64,000 bases of DNA from Agromyces laixinhei (GTDB lineage Bacteria > Actinomycetota > Actinomycetes > Actinomycetales > Microbacteriaceae), in the NCBI RefSeq assembly GCF_006337065.1, contig NZ_CP040872.1, positions 434,001 through 498,000 on the forward strand. The letters are read 5' to 3'. The notes below the pieces were generated by a model. It was not told the origin of the DNA. It searched no databases and worked only from the letters and a program-made list of their open reading frames with translations. Positions within the stretch are counted from its first letter, which is position 1. The number at the start of each line of letters is the position of its first letter. The translations under genes were made by a program, and so were the position numbers. Below, in pieces: positions 1 to 8,629 of the stretch.

Positions 1-1
1 C

Positions 2-1720
2 ACCTGGACGCCGCTGACCAGTAACGTACAGGCCGACCCGAACTGGCAGCGACTCACTTCGGTCAGCAACGAGGCGTTCCGGTTCATCCGGCTCACCAAC
101 GGCAACATCATCAACGTCGCTGAGACCCGGGTATTCGGCACCTACACCGCTCCGGTGACCGTCATCAGCTCGCTGAAGCTCTCGTCCTCGAACTCACTAC
201 GCAACTACGCCGTCGGCGGCGACACCGTCACCCTGGACATCACCACAACGGAGGCGCCGACGAAGATCTCCGCCACCATCGACGGGGCGCCCGCCGCCAT
301 CCAGACCGCCGGGTCTCCCACGACCTTCAAGGCCACCGTCATTCTGGCCGCCAGCGACCGGATCGGCTCCAACGCCGTCATCACCGTCGACCACACCACG
401 GCCGACGGCCGACAGGCGGTCACCACTCGCCAGACGACCGACGGCTCCACGGTGCGCATCGGCTCGAACAGCGGCCTGGTGGCAAATCTGCTGAAGGTGG
501 CGTCCAGCGTGACGCTCGCGGGTTCGCCCGACCCGTCTACCGTGGCACGTCCGCAGAACCTGTTCGACGGGTCGCTGACCACGTACACCGACGCCCGCAT
601 CGTGAACGGGTCCGCAGACATCATCTTCGACCTGGGCACTACCCGGCAGATCGCGCTGAACAGCGTCGAGTTGGCAGTCCGGCAGGACACTCTCGGGACG
701 ACGCGGGTGAAGAACATGCGCCTGCTCGGTTCGAACGACCGGCAGCAGTGGAACACCCTCGTGACGGGTGTGCAGCAGACCCTGGCGTGGCAGGGCCTAG
801 CGGTGGATCCGACCCTCGCGGGCACCGGGTATCGCTACCTGCGCGTGACCAACGGTGACATCCTCAACCTCGCGGAACTGCGGCTGCACGGTGCGGTGAT
901 TTCGCCCATCGCATCGATCACACCGGCTGAGGCCACCACATTCCGCAACGAAGCACCTCAGCTTCCTGCGACGGTGGTGGCAGTCCGGGCCGACGGCTCG
1001 AACACTGTCGAGCAGGTGCAGTGGGCTGCGGTGGACCCATCGGCGTGGGCAACGGCCGGGACAGTCGAGGTCGCCGGCACCGTGCCAGGCACCACCGTGC
1101 CCGCGGTAGCGAAGGTCACCGTCACCGACGACGGCTCAACCGCCGCTCCCACGGTCGGGACGCTCTCGCACAACAACGGATGGGACACCGGCCTGCTCGA
1201 CGGCGATTACATCATCACCTACAACATGTGGTGGGGTGAGAACACTCGCCGCATCATCCTGCGCGAGGGCGACGTCGTGATCGCCGAGAAAACGCTGAGT
1301 CGTAACACGCCGAACGTGCAAAGCGCGTCCTTCCCGATCAGCGGCAAGGCAAACGGCAACTACGTGTACACGGCGGAGCTGATCAACTCGAGCGGCACCA
1401 GCACCACCCAGCCAGTCACGGTCGTCGTCCGTGACGCCAGCCCCGGCAAACCGGTACTGAGTGCGGACAACTGGGATGGAGACGGGAAGTTCACTCTCAC
1501 CGCCGACATGTGGTGGGGGACCAACGCCACCTCGTACGTCTTCATCGAGAACGGTGTGCAGATCGGGTCGGGCAGTTTCACAGGCGCGACGCCCGCCGCG
1601 CAGCGTGCGCAACTCACCGTCACCGATCGCCCGATAGGGACGCACACCTACGTCGTGGAGTTCCGAAACTCCGCCGGCGTGACCACCAGCTCGGAGCTCA
1701 AAGTAGCGGTCACGCGATGA
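2..1720 (+). CDS. C-terminal part of a secreted multidomain carbohydrate-active protein (5' end outside window)
   Basis: The reading frame is open from base 2, so the gene begins upstream; 572 residues are visible. In order: the tail of one discoidin (F5/8 type C) module (about 1-48, RFIRLTNGNIINVAETRVFG), an Ig-like stretch (50-155), a complete second F5/8C module (about 158-297, ending YRYLRVTNGDILNLAELRLHG minus its last residue), a Big_4-type Ig module (300-378), and two tandem modules like the chitinase A N-terminal domain (about 388-480 and 483-572), sharing the motif DxWWGxN. These accessory modules normally follow the catalytic domain of large exported glycoside hydrolases in actinobacteria. 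The catalytic domain is not in view, so the substrate is unknown. It ends five bases before the convergent ROK remnant; linkage to the sugar operon beyond is inference. Confidence 0.8.
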   Translation, partial: TWTPLTSNVQADPNWQRLTSVSNEAFRFIRLTNGNIINVAETRVFGTYTAPVTVISSLKLSSSNSLRNYAVGGDTVTLDITTTEAPTKISATIDGAPAAIQTAGSPTTFKATVILAASDRIGSNAVITVDHTTADGRQAVTTRQTTDGSTVRIGSNSGLVANLLKVASSVTLAGSPDPSTVARPQNLFDGSLTTYTDARIVNGSADIIFDLGTTRQIALNSVELAVRQDTLGTTRVKNMRLLGSNDRQQWNTLVTGVQQTLAWQGLAVDPTLAGTGYRYLRVTNGDILNLAELRLHGAVISPIASITPAEATTFRNEAPQLPATVVAVRADGSNTVEQVQWAAVDPSAWATAGTVEVAGTVPGTTVPAVAKVTVTDDGSTAAPTVGTLSHNNGWDTGLLDGDYIITYNMWWGENTRRIILREGDVVIAEKTLSRNTPNVQSASFPISGKANGNYVYTAELINSSGTSTTQPVTVVVRDASPGKPVLSADNWDGDGKFTLTADMWWGTNATSYVFIENGVQIGSGSFTGATPAAQRAQLTVTDRPIGTHTYVVEFRNSAGVTTSSELKVAVTR

Positions 1721-1725
1721 GCTGA

Positions 1726-2636
1726 TCAGGGGAATGTCAGCAACGCTGCTCCCACAAGGGGGGCGTCGGAGCCCAGAGCGGCGCGCACGACCCTGACCGT
1801 GCGCGCCGCAGGGAGCACCGCAGCGCTGCGAGCAGACTGCTGCACAAGGTGGACATAGTCGCCGGAGACCAGCGAGAACCCACCACCGATGACGATGAGG
1901 CCGACGTCCAGTAGCGCGCACACGCCAGCCAGAGTCTGCCCGACCGCTTTGGCTGATCGTTCGATCGCTGCGCGTGCAACCAGGTCCCCCGTTTGCGCGG
2001 ACTCGGCAGGTCCATTCCGGTCTGGCCTGACCACCGTTGTCCCCGAGCCCAGGCCACCGTCGCCGGGCCGGACGCGACCGACTCCAGAGTTCCGGCTGTC
2101 GGATCCTCTGCAGATTCGTCAGCGGCGACGCGGAGCTGTCCGATATGCCCAGCGTTGCCGTGTTCGCCCCCGATCGGCACGCCGTCGATCACAATGCCAC
2201 CGCCCACGCCCGTGGAAACCACCATCGACACGCTGTTCGAAACGCCCGATGCGGCGCCAAAGCGGGACTCAGCCAACGCAATACACGTCCCGTCGAGGGC
2301 TAGCCGTATCGGCAGAGCATCACCGACAACCTCCCGCACCACAGCGACGATCGGGAAGTCATGCACGGGAAGGTTCAACGGCGACACTGTGGCCTCCCCG
2401 CTGTTCAGCGGTCCCGCGCTACCGATCCCCACAGCGGTGATGATTTGAGTTGACAGCCGAGCGGACACAGTGCCCAACGCCACCTCGCCGAGAGCATCCC
2501 GCAGCTCAGCGAACCCCGCCCCCGGGCCGGTCTCGGATCGTCGGCGGCTCCCCGACGAAATCACTCCATCCCTGTCGACCAATGCCGCCTCGACCTTCGT
2601 CCCGCCCAGATCGATCGCCAGAACAACGTCGTCCAT
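1726..2636 (-). pseudogene. ROK-family sugar kinase/regulator, frameshifted
   Basis: The N-terminal 210 residues start MDDVVLAIDLGGTKVEAALV (ROK ATP-binding loop) and continue through GVGGGIVIDGVPIGGEHGNAGHIG, where the family zinc-binding/catalytic block lies. At about position 2007 the frame breaks: after WSGQTGMDL the reading turns to nonsense, while the -1 frame carries the expected continuation (AESAQTGDLVARAAIERSA, then ALLDVGLIVIGGGFSLVSGD) to a stop at 1726. Restoring one base gives a normal protein of about 303 residues. No N-terminal helix-turn-helix is present, so the ancestor was a kinase (glucokinase/fructokinase type) rather than an NagC-like repressor. It is divergent from the sugar operon and probably belonged with it. 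A sequencing error is possible; as read, the gene is broken. Confidence 0.85.
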
Positions 2637-2663
2637 GTCTCTCCTCGGTCACCCGAACAGCAG

Positions 2664-2693
2664 TTGCGGAAAACGCATTCCCGCTGTCATAGT
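2664..2693 (+). promoter_or_regulatory. Probable promoter of the sugar operon
   Basis: TTGCGG at 2664-2669 and CATAGT at 2688-2693 are separated by 18 bases and lie just upstream of the palindromic operator and the Shine-Dalgarno of the oxidoreductase gene. The boxes match the housekeeping consensus only moderately. Placement between divergent genes and directly before a LacI-type site supports the call. Confidence 0.35.
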
Positions 2694-2695
2694 AG

Positions 2696-2711
2696 TGGAT
2701 AACGATTGCCA
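2696..2711. promoter_or_regulatory. LacI-family operator-like palindrome
   Basis: TGGATAACGATTGCCA is a 16-base imperfect palindrome around a central CG, with matching outer TGG/CCA arms, as in LacI/GalR operators. It sits between the divergent ROK gene and the operon that encodes a LacI regulator (6046-7089) and touches the ribosome-binding site of the first gene, a position suited to repression. Binding by that regulator is inferred. Confidence 0.55.
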
Positions 2712-2723
2712 AAGGAGCAGGGA

Positions 2724-3923
2724 ATGTCAGAGACGACCACGACCATCGCGCATCACATCGACGTCCGCCCGGGGGTGCGCGAGATCGGGATCATCATGAA
2801 CGGTGTCTCGGGCCGCATGGGCTACCGCCAGCACCTCGTGCGGTCGATCCTCGCGATCCGCGACCAGGGTGGCATCGAGCTGCCCGATGGCTCGAAGGTC
2901 ACGGTGAAGCCAATGCTGGTGGGTCGCAGCGAGGCGAAGCTCGCCGAGCTCGCGGCGAAGCACGGCATCGAGGACTGGACGACGGATCTTGATGCTGCGC
3001 TGGCCGATCCGCGCTGGGAGATCTACGCCGATTTCCTCGTCACCAAGGCGCGGGCGACGGCGCTGCGGAAGGCGATCGCGGCGGGCAAGACGATTTACAC
3101 CGAGAAGCCCACGGCGGAGTCGGTAGAGGAGGCGCTCGAGCTCGCGCGCCTGGCCGCCGCGGCCGGGGTGAAGACGGGTGTCGTGCACGACAAGCTGTAC
3201 CTCCCGGGTCTGCAGAAGCTCAAGCGCCTCATCGACTCGGGCTTCTTCGGGCGCATCCTGTCCGTGCGCGGCGAGTTCGGGTACTGGGTGTTCGAGGGCG
3301 ACTGGCAGCCCGCCCAGCGCCCCAGCTGGAACTACCGCGCCGAAGACGGCGGCGGCATCATCGTCGACATGTTCCCGCACTGGAACTACGTGCTCGAGAA
3401 CCTTTTCGGCGAGGTCAAGTCGGTCTACGCGCAGGCGTCGGTGCACATCGCCGACCGGTGGGACGAGAACGGCGAGCACTACACCGCCACCGCCGAAGAC
3501 GCCGCCTACGGCATCTTCGAGCTCGAGGGCGATGTCGTCGCGCAGATCAACTCCTCGTGGACCGTCCGCGTGAACCGCGACGAGCTCGTCGAGTTCCACG
3601 TCGACGGCACGCGCGGCTCGGCCGTCGTGGGCCTGTTCGGCGCCAAGATCCAGCACCGCAACGCGACCCCGAAGCCGGTGTGGAACCCCGACCTCGCCGA
3701 CGACCACGACTACGACGTCGACTGGGCTGAGGTGCCCACCAACGACGTGTTCGAGAACGGCTTCCGCCAGCAGTGGGAGGAGTTCCTCGCCTCGTACGCC
3801 CTGGGCACCGACTACGCCTTCGACCTGCTGTCGGGGGCGCGCGGCGTGTTGCTGGCCGAGGCCGGCCTGCAGTCGAGCCGCGATGGCCGCAAGGTCGAGC
3901 TGCCCCCGCTGTCGCTGGACTGA
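2724..3923 (+). CDS. Gfo/Idh/MocA-family NAD(P)-dependent sugar oxidoreductase
   Basis: A 399-residue dehydrogenase. The ATG at 2724 is chosen because AAAGGAG lies six bases upstream; a TTG at 2706 has no such signal. The N-terminal Rossmann segment (IGIIMNGVSGRMGYRQHL, about 22-40) carries an atypical nucleotide loop. YTEKPTAESVEEA (about 115-127) is the family EKP motif with its catalytic lysine, and DMFPHWNYVLENLFG (about 215-229) gives the conserved D-x3-H of the C-terminal domain. Family members oxidise a sugar or cyclitol hydroxyl to a ketone with NAD(P)+. First gene of a five-gene unit (27-base gap, then overlaps) with a DUF993 protein, an isomerase, a LacI regulator and a glycerate kinase. 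The substrate is unknown. Confidence 0.85.
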   Translation: MSETTTTIAHHIDVRPGVREIGIIMNGVSGRMGYRQHLVRSILAIRDQGGIELPDGSKVTVKPMLVGRSEAKLAELAAKHGIEDWTTDLDAALADPRWEIYADFLVTKARATALRKAIAAGKTIYTEKPTAESVEEALELARLAAAAGVKTGVVHDKLYLPGLQKLKRLIDSGFFGRILSVRGEFGYWVFEGDWQPAQRPSWNYRAEDGGGIIVDMFPHWNYVLENLFGEVKSVYAQASVHIADRWDENGEHYTATAEDAAYGIFELEGDVVAQINSSWTVRVNRDELVEFHVDGTRGSAVVGLFGAKIQHRNATPKPVWNPDLADDHDYDVDWAEVPTNDVFENGFRQQWEEFLASYALGTDYAFDLLSGARGVLLAEAGLQSSRDGRKVELPPLSLD

Positions 3924-3950
3924 CCGGCTGGAACTGTAGAAGGAATCGGG

Positions 3951-5168
3951 ATGTCAAACCTCACACTCTTCTCCAACGCGGGGGCCGTCTCCACGGTCGA
4001 CTTGAACGACTCCCCGGGCTACACCAAGCCCGAGGGCGCGCTCCAGAGCCGCGTGGCGTACGCCGCGGCGCACGTCGTTCCGAAGACCTGGGCCGACAAC
4101 ACCCCGGGCCGGGCGGCCGAGGTCGACTGGGATGCCACGCTCGACTTCCGCCGCGCGGTGTACTCGTGGGGCCTCGGCGTCGCCGACGCCATGGACACCG
4201 CCCAGCGCAACATGGGCCTCGACGCCGCGGCGACGCGCGACCTCATCGCGCGGTCGGCCCAGGTCGCTCGCGAAGAGGGCGGCGCCGTCGTCGTCGGGGT
4301 CAACACCGACCACGTCGACGAGGAGCGCATCTCGATCGACGAGGTGATCAGCGCCTACAAGACGCAGCTGCACTTCACCGAGGAGCAGGGCGCCGGCCCT
4401 GTGCTCATGGCGTCGCGCCACCTCGCGCGCGTCGCGGACTCGGCCGACGACTACCGCCACGTCTACCGTGAGGTGCTGCAGTCGGCGACCGTGCCGGTCG
4501 TGCTCCACTGGCTCGGCACCGCGTTCGACCCGTCACTCGAGGGCTACTTCGGATCTCCCGACTGGCGTGAGGCCTCGGCGGTTCTCCTCGAGATCATCGA
4601 GGAGAACGTCGACAAGGTCGCGGGCGTCAAGATGAGCCTGCTCGACGCCGCGTCCGAGGTGTCGGTGCGCGAGCGACTTCCCGAGGGCGTGCGTATGTTC
4701 ACCGGCGACGACTTCAACTACGTTGGCCTCATCGGCGGTCAGGACGTGCCCGACGCGACGCAGCCGGAGCGCAACCCCGAGAGCCCGCGTCAGCACTCCG
4801 ACGCCCTCCTCGGCGCGTTCGCGGCGATCACGCCGGTCGCATCCGCGGCGATCCAGGCGCTGGATGCCGGTGACCCGGCGCGGTACGTCGAGATTCTCGG
4901 CCCGACGGAGGAGCTCAGCCGCCAGGTGTTCGCCGCGCCGACGTTCTATTACAAGACGGGCGTCGCGTTCCTGTCGTGGCTCAACGGGCACCAGTCCGCG
5001 TTCCAGATGGTCGGCGGGCTGCACTCCGCGCGCAGCCTTCCGCATCTGTCGCGCATCATCGAGCTCGCCAACGCCGCGCACGCGCTCGAGAAGCCCGAGC
5101 TCGCGGCGATCCGCTGGCACGCCATGCTCCGCCACAACGGCATTGGCGTCCCCGGAGTGCTCGCATGA
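3951..5168 (+). CDS. DUF993 / dihydrodipicolinate-synthase-like family protein
   Basis: A 405-residue protein starting MSNLTLFSNAGAVSTVDL with AAGGAA upstream. The sequence matches DUF993, a TIM-barrel family usually annotated as DHDPS-like (class I aldolase fold). Recognisable blocks are GALQSRVAYAAAHVVPKT (about 25-42), VVVGVNTDHVDEERIS (about 106-121), VLHWLGTAFDPSLEGYF (about 183-199), VDKVAGVKMSLLDAASE (about 222-238; the lysine in GVKMS is a possible Schiff-base residue) and MFTGDDFNYVGLIGG (about 247-261). The reaction is not established to my knowledge. Between a sugar oxidase and an isomerase, with a glycerate kinase downstream, an aldol/retro-aldol step on an oxidised sugar is a reasonable inference. 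Its stop overlaps the next start (ATGA). Confidence 0.8.
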   Translation: MSNLTLFSNAGAVSTVDLNDSPGYTKPEGALQSRVAYAAAHVVPKTWADNTPGRAAEVDWDATLDFRRAVYSWGLGVADAMDTAQRNMGLDAAATRDLIARSAQVAREEGGAVVVGVNTDHVDEERISIDEVISAYKTQLHFTEEQGAGPVLMASRHLARVADSADDYRHVYREVLQSATVPVVLHWLGTAFDPSLEGYFGSPDWREASAVLLEIIEENVDKVAGVKMSLLDAASEVSVRERLPEGVRMFTGDDFNYVGLIGGQDVPDATQPERNPESPRQHSDALLGAFAAITPVASAAIQALDAGDPARYVEILGPTEELSRQVFAAPTFYYKTGVAFLSWLNGHQSAFQMVGGLHSARSLPHLSRIIELANAAHALEKPELAAIRWHAMLRHNGIGVPGVLA

Positions 5169-6046
5169 TCGTCGACCCTCGCCTGTCGATCAACCAGGCG
5201 ACCATCAAGCACGCCGACCTCGCGACGGCGCTGCGCGTCACCGCCGAGGCGGGCGTGCAGGCGATCGGCCTGTGGCGCGAACCCGTGCAAGAGGTCGGCC
5301 TCGCGACGGCGGCGTCGATGCTGGCCGACTCGGGGCTGCGGTTCACCACCCACTGCCGGTCGGGCTTCTTCACCATGCCCGAGGGCGCGGCGCGCCGCGC
5401 CTCGATCGATGACAACCGCGTCGCCATCGAAGAGGCGGCAACCCTCGCCGCCGCCGGCGCGGAGGGGTCGACCGCGATCCTCGTGCTCGTCGCGGGCGGC
5501 CTGCCCGAGGGCTCCTGTGATCTGGTGGGCGCCCGCGAGCGCGTGCGCGACGCGATCGGCGAGCTGGCTCCGGATGCCTCGGTGGCAGGTGTCACCCTCG
5601 CCATCGAGCCGCTGCATCCCATGTACGCATCGGACCGCTGCGTCGTCTCGACGCTGGGGCAGGCGCTCGACATCGCCGCCGACTTCGAGCCGCATGTCGT
5701 CGGAGCCACCGTCGACACGTTCCACATCTGGTGGGATCCCGACATCCTGGCATCCATCGCCCGTGCCGGGCGCGAGGGACGCATCGCGACGTACCAGGTG
5801 TGCGACTGGAAGACCCCGCTGCCCGCGGACGTGCTCCTCAGCCGCCACTACCCGGGCGACGGCGTCGTCGACCTCGCGACGCTGACGGCAGCCGTCGAGG
5901 CCACCGGCTACGACCGCGACATCGAGGTCGAGATCTTCAACGAGGACATCTGGAACACGGAGCCCGGACAGGTCGTCCGGCGCACCGCGGCGACTTTCGG
6001 TGCGACCGTGTCACCCTCGCTCAGTAGTGTCGCAGACTCTCACTGA
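5165..6046 (+). CDS. Sugar phosphate isomerase/epimerase (AP-endonuclease-2-like TIM barrel)
   Basis: 293 residues from the ATG at 5165, which overlaps the DUF993 stop in an ATGA arrangement; this coupling decides the start over longer in-frame options. The fold is the xylose-isomerase-like TIM barrel (AP_endonuc_2). Metal-ligand regions are visible: VTLAIEPLHPMY (Glu, about 145), GATVDTFHIWWDPDI (Asp/His, about 182-190), VCDWKTPL (Asp, about 214) and DIEVEIFNEDIW (Glu, near 257). Homologues isomerise or epimerise keto-sugars and related inosose compounds using a divalent metal. Translationally coupled to its neighbours, it presumably acts on the ketone made by the first enzyme. Confidence 0.85.
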   Translation: MIVDPRLSINQATIKHADLATALRVTAEAGVQAIGLWREPVQEVGLATAASMLADSGLRFTTHCRSGFFTMPEGAARRASIDDNRVAIEEAATLAAAGAEGSTAILVLVAGGLPEGSCDLVGARERVRDAIGELAPDASVAGVTLAIEPLHPMYASDRCVVSTLGQALDIAADFEPHVVGATVDTFHIWWDPDILASIARAGREGRIATYQVCDWKTPLPADVLLSRHYPGDGVVDLATLTAAVEATGYDRDIEVEIFNEDIWNTEPGQVVRRTAATFGATVSPSLSSVADSH

Positions 6047-7089
6047 TGAAGCAGACGATCATCACGATGGCGGCGGGCCGACGGAGCGCTTCATCTCCGA
6101 CGCTGCACGACGTCGCGATGGCGGCGGACGTCTCTCTCGCCACGGCATCTCGAGTGTTGAACGGCTCGGCACGAAAGGTCGCCGATTCCTACCGTCAGCG
6201 TGTCGAAGCGGCGGCACAGCAGCTCGGCTACTCGGCGAACCTCTCGGCCCAGGCGACGGCGAAGGGAACCTCGGCGATCATCGCACTGCTCGTCGCCGAT
6301 ATCGCCGATCCGTACTTCGGACAGCTCGCATCCGGTGTCGGACGCGGCGCCGACGAGGCGGGCCTCGTGGTGACGATCGCGATGACGGCGCGCGACGCGG
6401 CGCGCGAGGTGCGTCTCGTCCGCGCCCTGCGTGGACAGCGGCCCCGGGGTGTGATCCTCGCCGCGTCGCGGAGCAACGAGACGTCGACCGCGGCGCTTCA
6501 GCACGAGATAGATGCGGTCACAGCCGCGGGGGGACGCGTGGTCGCTCTCGGCCCAGGTGCGGGTCTCACGGTGCGCTCCGTGCTCGTCGACAATCACGGA
6601 GGCGCACGCGAGCTCGGACTGGTGATGGCGAGTCGTGGCTATCGGTCGGCGATCATCCTCGCTGCATCCGAGGGCGTGCGTACCTCGGATGACCGCGTCG
6701 CCGGATTCACCGAAGGCTTCCTCGCCGGTGGCGGGGCGGTCGACCGGGTCTACCGCGACGGATTCACGCGAGAAGGGGGCCAGCGTCTCATGAGGGACGC
6801 GCTCGCCGACGGCGTGGAACCCGGCACGGTCGTCTTCGGCATCAGCGACGTCGTGGCGATCGGTGCGCTCTCCGTTCTGCGAGACGCGGGTCGCGCGGCC
6901 GTCGCGGTCGCCGGGTTCGACGACGTTCCCGCCAGCCGCGACGTGAGCCCGGCCCTCACGACGGTACGGGTTCCGCTCGAAGAGATCGGCTACCAGACCC
7001 TGCGTGCGGCCCTCGATGAGACGTGGCAACAGAACGACGGTGCGATCCGACTCGATGTGCTCGTGCGCGAGAGCACCCCCGAGCGATGA
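6046..7089 (+). CDS. LacI-family transcriptional regulator
   Basis: 347 residues; the start shares its A with the preceding stop (TGATG). The N-terminal helix-turn-helix with hinge helix is clear: PTLHDVAMAADVSLATASRV (about 18-37), then a LGYSANLSAQA hinge. The periplasmic-binding-protein-like effector domain follows, with IIALLVADIADPYFGQLASG (about 82-101) and VAVAGFDDVPASRDVSPALT near 285-304. It should repress or induce its own operon, most simply through the palindrome at 2696-2711. Encoding the regulator inside the operon gives autoregulation. The ligand is presumably the sugar or an early intermediate. Confidence 0.9.
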   Translation: MKQTIITMAAGRRSASSPTLHDVAMAADVSLATASRVLNGSARKVADSYRQRVEAAAQQLGYSANLSAQATAKGTSAIIALLVADIADPYFGQLASGVGRGADEAGLVVTIAMTARDAAREVRLVRALRGQRPRGVILAASRSNETSTAALQHEIDAVTAAGGRVVALGPGAGLTVRSVLVDNHGGARELGLVMASRGYRSAIILAASEGVRTSDDRVAGFTEGFLAGGGAVDRVYRDGFTREGGQRLMRDALADGVEPGTVVFGISDVVAIGALSVLRDAGRAAVAVAGFDDVPASRDVSPALTTVRVPLEEIGYQTLRAALDETWQQNDGAIRLDVLVRESTPER

Positions 7090-8210
7090 GCACGGCCGCC
7101 GGCACAGTCGTCTTCGCGCCCGACAGCTTCAAGGGCTCGATCGGCGCAGCGGATGCCGCCTCGGCACTCTCCGCGGGCTGGGCGTCTGTCCGGCCCGACG
7201 ATCGCGTCGTGCTGCGACCCGTCGCCGACGGCGGCGAGGGCACGCTCGACGCGTTCGCGGCTGCCGTCGCGGGCGCCACTCGGATGCGGGTGAGCGTCAC
7301 CGGACCCGACGGCACGCGGACGGATGCCTCGTGGCTCCGCCTTCCGCCGACGGAAGAGGCACCGGCTGGAACCGGAGTCGTCGAGCTCGCCTCGACGTCG
7401 GGCATCGAACTCCTCGGCGATCAGCGTCTGCCGTGGGACGCCGACACGACCGGGTTCGGGCAGGCGATCGCGGCCGCGCTGGACGCCGGCGTGTCACGGC
7501 TCGTGCTGGGGATCGGATCGTCGGCATCGACCGACGGTGGCACTGGCCTTCTCCGCGCACTCGGCGCCACCCTGACCGATCGCGACTCTCGGCCCATCGG
7601 TCGCGGCGCGCGAGGCCTTTCCGCCCTGATGCACGCCGACCTGACGGCGCTGCAACCGCCGCCCACGGGCGGCGTGATCGTACTGTCCGACGTCACCAAC
7701 CCGCTCCTCGGCCCGCTCGGCGCCGCCACCGTGTTCGGGCCGCAGAAGGGCTTCACCCCCGACGACATCGCCGCCGTCGAGGATGGCCTCGGCCGCTTGG
7801 CGGGTCTGCTTCCCGCCGACCCACGCACTCCCGGTGCCGGCGCGGCAGGCGGATCGGGCTTAGCCCTCCTCGCGTGGGGTGCGCAGCTCGTGCCCGGTGC
7901 CGGCGCAGTAGCCGAGCTCGTCGGGCTGAGAGACGCGCTGGCTGCAGCATCCGTGGTCGTGACAGGCGAAGGGTCGTTCGACCGCCAATCTGCAGCGGGA
8001 AAGGCACCAGCCCACGTTGCTGAGGTGGCTGGATCGCTCGGCGTCCGCATCGCGCTGGCGGCGGGGCGCATCGCAGCGAACGCCGACCTGTCGGCGTTCG
8101 CGGCCGCCGTTTCGCTCATCGACATCTCAGGGTCACTGGACGCAGCGCGCACCGAGCCCGCGCGCTGGTTGCGCGAGGCGGGCGCGGTACTAGCCCGTTC
8201 CTGTGGGTGA
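7086..8210 (+). CDS. glxK: Glycerate kinase (GarK/GlxK family)
   Basis: 374 residues from ATG 7086 (ATGA overlap with the LacI stop). Family hallmarks: VVFAPDSFKGSIGAADAASA near the N-terminus, LRPVADGGEGTLDAF (about 43-57), IGIGSSASTDGG-type loop (GIGSSASTDGGTGLLRALGA, about 142-161), LSDVTNPLLG (about 200-209), GPQKGFTP and VVTGEGSFDRQSAAGK (about 294-309). These proteins phosphorylate D-glycerate, usually to 2-phosphoglycerate. As last gene of the unit, it suggests that the pathway releases glycerate or a precursor that feeds lower glycolysis. The gene symbol reflects the family, not a proven orthologue. Confidence 0.88.
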   Translation: MSTAAGTVVFAPDSFKGSIGAADAASALSAGWASVRPDDRVVLRPVADGGEGTLDAFAAAVAGATRMRVSVTGPDGTRTDASWLRLPPTEEAPAGTGVVELASTSGIELLGDQRLPWDADTTGFGQAIAAALDAGVSRLVLGIGSSASTDGGTGLLRALGATLTDRDSRPIGRGARGLSALMHADLTALQPPPTGGVIVLSDVTNPLLGPLGAATVFGPQKGFTPDDIAAVEDGLGRLAGLLPADPRTPGAGAAGGSGLALLAWGAQLVPGAGAVAELVGLRDALAAASVVVTGEGSFDRQSAAGKAPAHVAEVAGSLGVRIALAAGRIAANADLSAFAAAVSLIDISGSLDAARTEPARWLREAGAVLARSCG

Positions 8211-8629
8211 GACACTCAGGCAACGAGAGCAGATCCAGTAGGAATCCGCCATTTCGCGTGGAATCCTGAGCCGCAAACAACTGCCAACATCGGTGGAATC
8301 CCGGCATCCTCCGCCATATCGGACGGGAACCTACACCTGCTGCCTGCTACGACGCTGTTGGCTCCATGTGAAGATGGCGGCTTCCACGGGTAGTTGGCGG
8401 ACATACGGCGGTTTCGCCGTTTGCTGTGGACACTCGCTTCTGGATGCAGGCGGGCGTCATGAGCGAGCCGCTTGCGGCCTTCTTCATGGGTGGGGTGATG
8501 CGGTGATCCCACTGAGTCGAACCCATCTCACGATGCGATAGCGAGTGGTGCGGTGGCATGATGTCACCTTCATCCTGATCTTCATCGACCGAGCGGACAC
8601 CGATGTCCGTTCAGAGTGGAGATTCGACG
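8211..8629. other. Gene-free stretch with possible insertion-sequence end
   Basis: No convincing gene in 419 bases; the short frames on both strands lack family resemblance. The left half contains GGAATCC three times in the same orientation (8241-8247, 8260-8266, 8295-8301) and a 12-base direct repeat TCCGCCAT(T/A)TCG at 8245-8256 and 8310-8321. Spaced direct repeats of this kind occur at IS21-family ends, so this may be an IS end left after loss of the transposase. The right half (8540-8629) leads into the DUF1097 gene. Confidence 0.35.

Noticed and set aside
8293..8541. Short protein-coding frames on both strands in the 8.2-8.6 kb gap
   Set aside because: Cys/Trp/Arg-rich translations without any family pattern or ribosome-binding site; better explained as mobile-element debris.
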